64,000 nt of DNA from Azolla caroliniana (Eukaryota; Polypodiophyta), in assembly GCA_043228905.1 (NCBI GenBank), contig JBHGNT010000008.1, positions 4,960,001 to 5,024,000 of the forward strand, written 5' to 3'. Every line of letters begins with the position of its first letter. Position 1 is the stretch's first letter. Position numbers and translations under genes: made by a program. The notes beneath the pieces were generated by a model that saw only the letters and a list, made by a program, of their open reading frames with translations, was not told the DNA's origin and made no database searches. Shown here piece by piece: positions 56,580 through 64,000 of this stretch.

Positions 56580-59500
56580 CTATTGGTCCTTTCTCTGGTG
56601 GCCATGATGGAAGGAGTTTGTGGGGGTGCTAAGTCCACAAGACATGGTCATGGGCAGGTTATTAATGCTGGCGTCGGGGGACACAAGTTGCGCAATGGCC
56701 GGCCCGGGATTCGCGTCGGACATGGACATGGCCATCGTGGTGTTCGTGGTCATGGTCGTGGTCGTGGGCATAGGGGCGGTCGGTTTCACACCAGGCTGCC
56801 CATTCTGGAGGATGGAAGTGATGGCAGTGGCCAGAGCTGTAGCAAAGTTGGGGTCTGAAGTCAGGGCAGCCACACTCTGCATTAGGTTAGGGTTAGGGCT
56901 AGGGTTATTAGGGTTAGGGTTAGGGTTATTAGGGTTATTAGGGTTATTAGGGTTAGGGTTGAGACGAGGTAGAATGTGGCTGATGAGGTCTTGGTGGGTT
57001 AGAGGGGCCATGACTTGAGAGAAAGGGAATTTGTGTGCAAATTGAGGCTGGAAATTGGGGAGTAATCCATGTGGCAGCATGTGATTATTGGGGCCGGCCA
57101 TGGTGTTGAGCTGCTGTGTCAAGCCCAGCAGCTGGTGGCCTACCCCTCCTCCTCCATTATTGAGAGTGGCACCATTGAGATTGAGACTGTACTGGTGTGG
57201 AGGAGCTCCGAAATTAGGGTTAGGGTTTGTGAGGTCAAGGATGATGGTGGGGAATGGGGCGGATGCGGAGATGCATGCGGTGGTGGCGGCCATGGCGGCC
57301 CCCGGCGGGAGAGACCCCAGAAAATTGGCCATGGCGGTGGGGCCATTAGGGCCGTGGTGCTGCGGCGGCAATTGCCCGCCCATTAGCAGTTGGCCGTCCA
57401 TCAGATTTCCGGCTGAGGTTGTGGAGCCGGCCATTAGCATGGATGCCGCGGCCGCGGTCGTGGACGCCATCGCCGTGGCCGCCGGTGGTAATGCATGGCT
57501 ATGGATCCCTTCGTATGTCGTTATCAGTATCGATTTGTCGTCCGCACACCTCTGCACCTGTCCAAAATGCCATCCATTGTTTTTATTTAGTTTTTAATAG
57601 GATGCCTGTTTTTATTTAGTTTTTAATAGGATGCACCTCGCTATGAATTCTAGTAGGATGCCTGTATATGATAGGTATGATGATCTAATCTCAATGTATG
57701 ATGATATGAATTACATGGATTGGCATGTGGGAAAGGACCCATACATTATTGCCTGATGATTTAGGGTTTAGAGTTTAGGGTTAGGGTTTATGATGATAAT
57801 GTAGAGCAATATAGAGTCATGCTAGAGTTTAGAGTTTAGGGTTTCATGATGATAATGTAGAGCCATATAGAGTCATGCTAGAGTTTAGGGTTTAGGGTTT
57901 ATGATGATAATGTAGAGCCATATAGAATCATGCTAGAGTTTAGGGTTTAGGGTTTATGATGATAATGTGGAGCCATATTGAGTCATGCTAGAGTTTAGGG
58001 TTTTATGATGATAATGTGGAGCCATATTGAGTCATGCAGCTGCATTTTTCTCATAATTCCTTGCATTCATGGCCTCATATCATCTATTTATATGCCCCTT
58101 CACATACATAATTTGCATTCGTGAATCAGTAGAGTAGAAACTTATCATACTGATAATTATGATTAAGGATATTGATTAAGAGCTAATTACCTGCTTACGA
58201 ACAGGGCAGCCGGCCGCCATGGTGCAACGATAATATGCTCGAGGACACGGATTTCCTTTGGCCATTTTTTGCCCATACTTCCTCCATTGGCACCCATCAT
58301 TCAGCTGCAAATTAAAAGTTTGCGAGCTTCATTTTAAGGCATGATTAAGGCCAAATGTGATGCTAATGAGGATCTTGTTAAGGTAAACATTTGGATTATT
58401 GCTATAAGCATGATTCTGATTTCATTTAGGAGAAATAATTACCATATCCTTAGAACTTTTTTTCTGAATTGATAATTATTACCATATCCTTAAAATATTT
58501 TTCTGAATTGATAATTATTACCATATCCTTAAAACTTTTTCTGAATTAATAATTACCATATCCTTAAAACTATTTTTCTCAATTGATAATTAACCATATC
58601 CATAAAACGTTTTTTCTGAATTGATAATTACCATATCCTTAAAACTTTTTTTCTGAATTGATAATTAACCATATCCATAAAATATTTTTTCTTAATTGAT
58701 AATTAACCAATCCATAAAAACCTTTTTCTGAATTGATAATTACCATGGGAGCCTCGCATCGGGCGCGAACCGAGACACGCGCTTTGCGGACGATATTATT
58801 CGATTCGTTGTCTGCAGATCCAGGGCGATTTAATGATGCATTCGGGACGGGTGTAGCAGGCGACGATTTATTGTCATTTCCATTGTTTTCCGATTGATTC
58901 GAAGCTAAATTAATTCCATCTGCAGACAATGCAGTTTCTGACAGATTATCGTCCACATCGGCAGGCATGGTGACAATACTACGATTCGTTGTTATTTCGT
59001 CCGATTTCGCCTTCTTTAAGGGCGAGCTCTCAATGTCTAATAATTCCTGCGGATTGGTATTCCGTTTGCGGGTGTATTCGACATTAATCTCCGAGCTCTT
59101 CTCCATAGCTACTGCAGGATTTGATTGTGCTGCCCCAGCTGCGCGCTCTGTATTAGTAGTAGCTTTATGATGAATCATGCCCTTGCTCTGACCCACCCCA
59201 GATTTAATCTCCTGTGGTCTGCCCGACTGCATTTTATATTATAAATCAATGCAAGTTAGTCACAATTAGGAACAATCAGTCATCTGACTAATGATTATTA
59301 GTAATTGATCCATACTGCAGATTGATTGAGCAAATGCTAATTGAATTTTCTTAATAGCAAATCACTAGATTATCATTTAATGATTATTAATAATTAATCC
59401 ATACAGCAGATTGATTGATCAAATGTGCTAATTGAATTTTTTTAATGCAAATCACTAGATTACCATTAATGATTATTAATAATTGGTCTATACTGCAGAT

Positions 59501-62072
59501 TGATTGATCAAATGTGCTAATTGATTTTTTTTTAATACGAATCACTAGATTATCATTAATGAAATTATTAATAATTGTTCTATACAGCAGATTGATTGAT
59601 CAAATGTGGTAATTGAAATTTTAAATAACAAATCACTAGATTATCATTAATTAGCCACAGAGTGAGAAGATGATTAGATGGGTCTAATGAATGATCTTTC
59701 TTACCGATGATAAGTTCAAGGATGTGATGGTCGAACAATCCATCGGTGTAACTTCAGCTTTGATTGCAGCTGACTGTAGCTTCTGTTGATTTAATACGCT
59801 CATCAAATGCGTCTGTAATCGCTTGTATTCGCTATTAACACTCGCTAGCATATTCTTCAGCTTCTCGTTCTCATCGCTAATTCTCGTCAATTCATGTCGG
59901 AGGGTACCCATCTATTGTGATTCAAGAAATCATGCATTAAGTACTGATCATGTGACAAATCATTTCCCAAATTCTCCGATTAGGAGTAGGATTAATTTGT
60001 GATTAAGGTTAAGTGGTATTGTAACATAATCAAAGATTAAGGATAACGATTAAGGTTAAGTGGTATTGTAAAAAATTAGTACCTGATTAGTCGTAGTCTC
60101 CTTCACGTTAAGGGAATTAATCACCTTCGCATAATTAGTTTCACCATTAGAACCTCCATAATTCCCCTGAAATTTATCCAATCATTCAGAGGCATTAGCG
60201 GATCGAAACAGATATTTCTGGCATTTTGTTGAGTCAGAAGTGCAAAACAGTCCAATCTGTAGGAGTAAATCGCCAATTTTGTCGATTTAATCATCTAACC
60301 TAATCTCCGACAAATTAACTACTTGCAATCAACATTGTATAAGATTATGACTTGATTGGACGCACCCACCCCAGATATATAAACTTTCCATCAATTAGCA
60401 CATCCAATTATAGGCAATTACTAATTCTATATGACTAGAAAGCTCGGTGATGATTTATTAATGATCTGAGTAGATTATTAGGTAATTATGTGACTAGTGG
60501 AGGAATAATGAAGAACATGAGATTGGGAGAAGCGGAGCAGAGAGTTAATGAATGGTGATCAGTGATTGAATGAGAGCGTCTAATGATGAGTGGTTGATTA
60601 ACGCTCCGAGTATGATGAGTGATTGATTGATCCGAATAGCTAGATCAGCGGCTAATGATGGTTGATGAATGATCTCGGAAACTAGATTAGTATCTAGGGT
60701 GGGTGATTAGGGACGAGAGCAGTGACTAATGATGGGTGATTAATGATTGTTTTGATTGATAATCAGGCGAGCGATTAGCAACTGATCAAGAGCATTCTGA
60801 TGATGCTTAGGGCGGAATATATTGATTAGTGAGGAGATCAACTAACCAGTGCTTAATGATTGTTTGATTGATAATCAGGCGAGCAATTAGCGACTGATCA
60901 AGAGCGTTCTGATGATAACTAGGGCGGAACATATTGATTAGTGACGAGGATCAACTAGGTCAGTGACTAATAATGGGCGACTAATGATTGTTTTGATTGA
61001 AGATCAGGCGAACAATTAGCAACTGATCAAGTGATGATTAGGGCGGAATATATTGATTAGTGACGAGATCAACTAGGACAGTAACTAATGATTGTTTTGA
61101 TTGAAGATCAGGCGAGCAATTAGCAACTGATCCAGTGATGATTAGGGGCGGAATATATTGATTAGTGACGAGATCAACTAGGTCAGTAACTAATGATTGT
61201 TCTGATTTGAAAATCAGGCGAACAATTAGCAACTGATCAAGTGACGATTAGGGCGGAATACTACAGATTAGGGACGAGAACAACTAGATCAGCGACGAAT
61301 GATTGTTTTCATTGAAAATCAGGCGAACAATTAGCAACTGATCAAGTGACGATTAGGGCGGAATATAGTGATTAATGACGAGATCAAGTAGGCCAACAAT
61401 TAGCAACTGATCAAGCGAAGATTAGGGCGGAATACTACTGATTAGTGACGAGATCAAGTAGATCAGCGACAAATGATGGGTGGCTAATGATGGGTTTGGA
61501 TTGATAATCAGGCGAAGGATTTAGCAAACGAATCAAGAACGTTGTAATGATGACATATTTTTATTTTATTTTATTTTATTTTATTTTATTTTATTTTATT
61601 TTATTTTATTTACCAGAAGGTTCTCGGCGGCGGCGGCGGCGTGAGAGGGGCCTGGCTTCTTGGCGGCGGGGAGGGTGGAGAGGTAATCGCGGGTGGAGAT
61701 GGACGGCGTGGATGGCACTTCGGCCGGCGGCGGATGGACGGCGGAGATGGCGCCACGCGGCGGCGGCGGATCGGCGGCGGACGCTTCGCCTCCTCCTGGT
61801 TTTCCCGCGTCTTCCTCTTCTTCTTCTTTTTCTTTTTCTGCTTCTTCTTCTTCTTCTTCGTGATCGAAGCGGAGGGAGAGATCGAAGGAGGGGCCGCCGC
61901 CGCTGCCCTTGCCCTTCTGGCCGTGACGTGGACTGGACATCCTGACCTGGCCCTGACGTGGACGCGCCTGGGTCCTGCCACGTGGACTGGGCGGCTCCAT
62001 CTGCAGCTCCAGATCGCCTAGCCTCCTCGGCGGCTTGGGCGTGACGTGGACGGTACGCCTCCAGACGTCCAT
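56580..62072 (-). CDS. WRKY: WRKY transcription factor, group IIb, six exons
   Basis: This is a nuclear DNA-binding regulator that recognises W boxes (TTGACY). Exons on the minus strand are 62072-61614, 60166-60083, 59911-59705, 59226-58744, 58304-58191 and 57557-56580. All junctions are GT..AG and phase 0, giving 774 residues. A leucine-zipper-like coiled coil (exon 3, about 185-217) and basic [10 protein letters not shown] precede the domain. WRKYGQK lies at 418-424 and the zinc ligands C438, C444, H468 and H470 fit CX5CX23HXH. The phase-0 intron before VQRC is the V-type intron of groups IIa/IIb. The C-terminus has [14 protein letters not shown], typical of the WRKY6/31/42 clade. Oddities are GIHSH in place of the common GNHNH, an NPN-repeat tail and a 774-residue length above usual. 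ATGs at 62000 or 61940 could be the true start, since the first 44 residues are basic and unconserved-looking. Confidence 0.93.
56884..56960 (-). repeat. Telomere-like TTAGGG tract inside WRKY exon 6
   Basis: Plus-strand GGGTTA hexamers and GGGTTATTA nonamers run for about 75 bases within the coding exon. On the coding strand they give AACCCT and AATAACCCT, read as alternating N and P ([20 protein letters not shown]). Both units are multiples of three, so length changes keep the frame. Confidence 0.9.
57745..58040 (-). repeat. Tandem array of about 55-60 bp in WRKY intron 5
   Basis: Five copies of TTTAGGGTTTATGATGATAA followed by TGTAGAGCCATATAGAGTCA and TGCTAGAG. It includes TTTAGGG telomere-like words. 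Confidence 0.85.
58425..58745 (-). repeat. Tandem array of about 35-40 bp in WRKY intron 4
   Basis: Eight to nine copies of TTTTTCTGAATTGATAATTA followed by CCATATCCTTAAAAC. The last copy ends exactly at the exon 4 donor (58743-58742): the GT and following AATTATCAATTCAG belong to the repeat unit. Confidence 0.88.
59280..59655 (-). repeat. Tandem array of about 90 bp in WRKY intron 3
   Basis: Four copies containing GCAGATTGATTGATCAAATG, GCTAATTGAATTTT and AATCACTAGATTATCATTAA. Confidence 0.85.
60540..61500 (-). repeat. Irregular tandem array in WRKY intron 1
   Basis: About ten imperfect copies of a unit containing ATCAGGCGAACAATTAGCAA, CTGATCAAGTGA, GATTAGGGCGGAATA and TTAGTGACGAGATCAACTAG, with variable length of about 60-120 bp. 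Confidence 0.85.
61556..61612 (+). repeat. TTTTA pentanucleotide microsatellite at WRKY exon 1 donor
   Basis: About eleven TTTTA units (minus strand TAAAA) abut the donor site of exon 1, so the first intron bases are GTAAATAAAATAAAATAAAA. The repeat has replaced normal intron sequence right up to the splice site. Confidence 0.9.
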
Positions 62073-62144
62073 ACACTCCCCACCTAAATTTCTTTTTTTT
62101 TTAGGGTTTCTCCTCTTTCCGACGCCCTTTTGCAGTACCGAAGT

Positions 62145-62235
62145 TAGGGTTAGGGTTAGGGTTAGGGTTAGGGTGGGATTTCTTTTTGTTTGTTTTTTTT
62201 TGCAGTGCCGAAGTTAGAGTTAGGGTTAGGGTTAA
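62145..62235 (+). promoter_or_regulatory. TTAGGG tracts in the WRKY promoter or leader
   Basis: Five to six TTAGGG hexamers at about 62145-62174 and a shorter run at 62217-62233, both 75-160 bp beyond the presumed ATG. The minus strand reads CCCTAA, containing telo-box-like AACCCTAA words known from plant promoters. A run of 16 C at 62254-62269 follows. Confidence 0.6.
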
Positions 62236-62635
62236 AGTCTTCGAGACTAATTTCCCCCCCCCCCCCCCCGCCCTCCCCCCCTTTTTTATAGATAGAGACA
62301 GAGAGATTGATTTCCTTTGCTGAGAGAGTATTTCATAAGCAGAAATAATAGGGTTAGGAATCAAATCTTCCTTCAGAGAGATAGAGACTGCAGACACAGA
62401 TTTGATTCCTGCACGAATGCATCATTTAGGGGGTCCTGATTACACACTTGGAGAGAGGATCAGGTTTTGGGGGATAAATCAACGCGTGCAAAGAGGAGAC
62501 AAAGAATTAGGGTTACTGTTTAGCGGTTGGAACAGGGAGGAGGGAGGTTTCTGAACAGGTGTTAAACCGATTTAAGGTTCTATGAAATGGTTTTAGTGTG
62601 TTCTCTTTACGACAAAGAGAGGATAAGTTAGGATT

Positions 62636-62684
62636 AGGGTTGCAGCAACAAGAGAGAGTTAGGATTAGGGTTAGGGTTAGGGTT
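62636..62684 (+). repeat. Further TTAGGG tract upstream of WRKY
   Basis: GGATTAGGGTTAGGGTTAGG-type sequence. A fourth tract lies in opposite orientation at about 62964-62993 (CTAACCCTAACCCTAACCCT). Confidence 0.85.
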
Positions 62685-62810
62685 TTCTCTTTCTCTCTTT
62701 TTTTTTTGGTGGATGGACAGAAGTTTAGAGCTTCTTTTCCTTTCTTTCTTTTTTTTCCCTGAGTTTGTTGTGCATGGATTTTTAACACTAGGGCCAAAAA
62801 AGTCAACGCA

Positions 62811-62875
62811 CCATTTTTATTTTTTTATTTTTTTTGCATTACCAAATTTTCAACGCAAGATTATTTCATTTGACT
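62811..62875. promoter_or_regulatory. Two W-box matches upstream of WRKY
   Basis: TTGACT on the minus strand at 62811-62816 and TTGACT on the plus strand at 62870-62875, about 740-800 bp from the presumed ATG. W boxes in promoters of WRKY genes can mediate self-regulation. The motif is short and could occur by chance. Confidence 0.3.
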
Positions 62876-62926
62876 TTTTCAACAGTTGCTCTTTTTCATT
62901 TCGTACCATGTACCTCTTTCTACGAA

Positions 62927-62943
62927 GGGGGGGGGGGGGGGGG
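62927..62943 (+). repeat. Run of 17 G
   Basis: Homopolymer in CGAAG(17)CGG context; possible G-quadruplex, length possibly uncertain. Confidence 0.8.
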
Positions 62944-62999
62944 CGGAAGTCATCATTTTTCTTCTCTAACTCTAACCCTAACCCTAACCCTAACGCTTG

Positions 63000-63621
63000 C
63001 TCTTTTTAATTTCGTGTTCGGTGGCCGGGGCCCAAGGGCCCAGAAGGCTGTGGCACCCCTCGTAAGCTTCCACCTGACCCCCTCGTGTTCCCTCAGCCTC
63101 CCTCCTCCTGTTTCCCACCTGGACAACACGTGGATCCCATGGGGAACCTTGTCCTACCCAGACTACATGTGCTACATGTGGAGCCATCTATCCCGCCCAC
63201 CTTCTCACGTGGATCCCTTAGAAACCCGAATATCCCTCCTCTTCAGCAGTAACACTTGAAGAATTCCTTCATGGTTGATTGGGACTGTAGCTGACCATAC
63301 ACTTGTAATAGGACTGTTAGGGATATTTTCTTACGGAGCTTATTCGAGGCTTGGATCATCTCTCTAAGGATGGATATATCTAGTTGGTAATTACTGGTCG
63401 GTGATTTTTTTTGTCTAATATACATGGATGGGCAACTCTCACATACAGGTGACACCCAAAATCATGGACGGACGCTTGAACACATGTAATAATAGCCCCA
63501 CTACCTCTTATCTTTCAAAACACACGCGACCTCTACAAATTAGCTACATGCATGCATTCAACTATCAGAAACTACATCTTCTTATGGTGGCATTGACATA
63601 CTCGGAAATCCTAGGCTACCT
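63000..63621. other. Non-coding stretch
   Basis: GC-richer around 63010-63240, with no supported frame or repeat. Confidence 0.35.
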
Positions 63622-64000
63622 GTTGAGCGGCAACCTCAACCGGATCCGGATCGACTGAATAAGCCTGAGCCGGATCGGCATCCAGAAGGGTGAGCCGGTG
63701 AACTGGGGAGCCGGTTAACAGGATCAAGTAGTAACCGGAAGCCAAGTAGCAGCTAGTCTACTAGGGAGTTAATATCTCGTAGTTAGTGTCAAACGCTCAT
63801 GTGAGCATTGAAGTACATCGTACTTCTGTCAGTCCAGATGGACTTGTATAATAGTGTTCACTGAACACATACGATGTACAAACTGAGTAGTCTTTTTTTA
63901 ATTGAGTTTCTGTGTGCTCTCTCTCTGTCTCTCCCGCGTATTGTTAAGCTCTCCATTAAACCTGTTTTTTGTTTTCTATTGCTTCCGCACGCTATTTGTT
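63622..64000 (+). mobile_element. Start of a Copia-type LTR running off the window
   Basis: TGTTGAGCGGCAACCTCAAC opens a CCGG-rich stretch (repeated GAGCCGG and AACCGGA words), followed by a CT-rich segment near 63920-63945. This layout resembles the LTRs of the Copia element at 24886. There is no second end in the window to confirm it. Confidence 0.45.

Noticed and set aside
56451-57597. Plus-strand frames of 100-170 residues
   Set aside because: Antisense to WRKY exon 6.
61547-61945. Plus-strand frame with R-rich and L/F-rich blocks
   Set aside because: Antisense to WRKY exon 1, whose splice phase and downstream domains support the minus strand.
1-64000. CRISPR array, bacterial operon, rRNA or phage-like system
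   Set aside because: Regular repeats here are minisatellites without unique equal-length spacers, and all coding content is plant nuclear or LTR retrotransposon.

Overview
This window looks like plant nuclear DNA, most likely from a flowering plant. It holds two multi-exon genes of plant-type families (an amino acid permease and a group IIb WRKY factor), plant-style AT-rich introns, and many nested LTR retrotransposons. I cannot name the species. By eye I recognise three host genes, all interrupted by introns; nearly everything else is retrotransposon or tandem repeat.

Layout. 1-2545 is a large palindrome of 45-54 bp minisatellite arms carrying chromodomain and polypurine-tract remnants, followed by an LTR (2546-2871), a Ty3 remnant (2872-3203) and a dead Copia element (3204-5215). 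5603-7894 (+) is an unrecognised two-exon gene, possibly an organellar membrane protein. 8000-12100 is mostly non-coding, with a tandem array at 10015-10750. 12114-15821 (-) is an intact seven-exon amino acid permease. 16000-24235 holds tandem repeats and broken Ty3 pieces.

24236-32055 is a nest: an old Ty3 RNase H region is split by a non-autonomous element with about 480 bp direct repeats, and that element is split by a complete, very young, CpG-rich Copia element (24886-30394, TSD AAGCA, one 1357-residue polyprotein). 33134-42077 (-) is a second Ty3 element. It is interrupted by a 3.5 kb gag-only LTR element (35025-38527, LTRs almost identical) and by a solo LTR (39704-40158). 42737-44466 holds an LTR pair with an inverted Copia-type solo LTR inside. 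44864-50951 (-) is a chromodomain Ty3 element with TSD GGTAT, whose gag is interrupted by a solo LTR with TSD CTTGC. 51000-56450 is intergenic and contains a miRNA-like or MITE-like stem-loop (54890-55047). 56580-62072 (-) is a six-exon group IIb WRKY gene with (TTAGGG)n tracts in its last exon and its promoter. A Copia-type LTR appears to start at 63622 and to run off the right edge.

The elements record a layered history: old Ty3 copies were target sites for later elements, and the youngest insertions are the Copia element and the gag-only element. Three cross-cutting patterns stand out. Several LTR families carry an antisense tRNA-like module at or near their 5' end. One LTR family has a perfect hairpin just downstream of its TATA box. 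Nearly every intron of the host genes holds its own private minisatellite.
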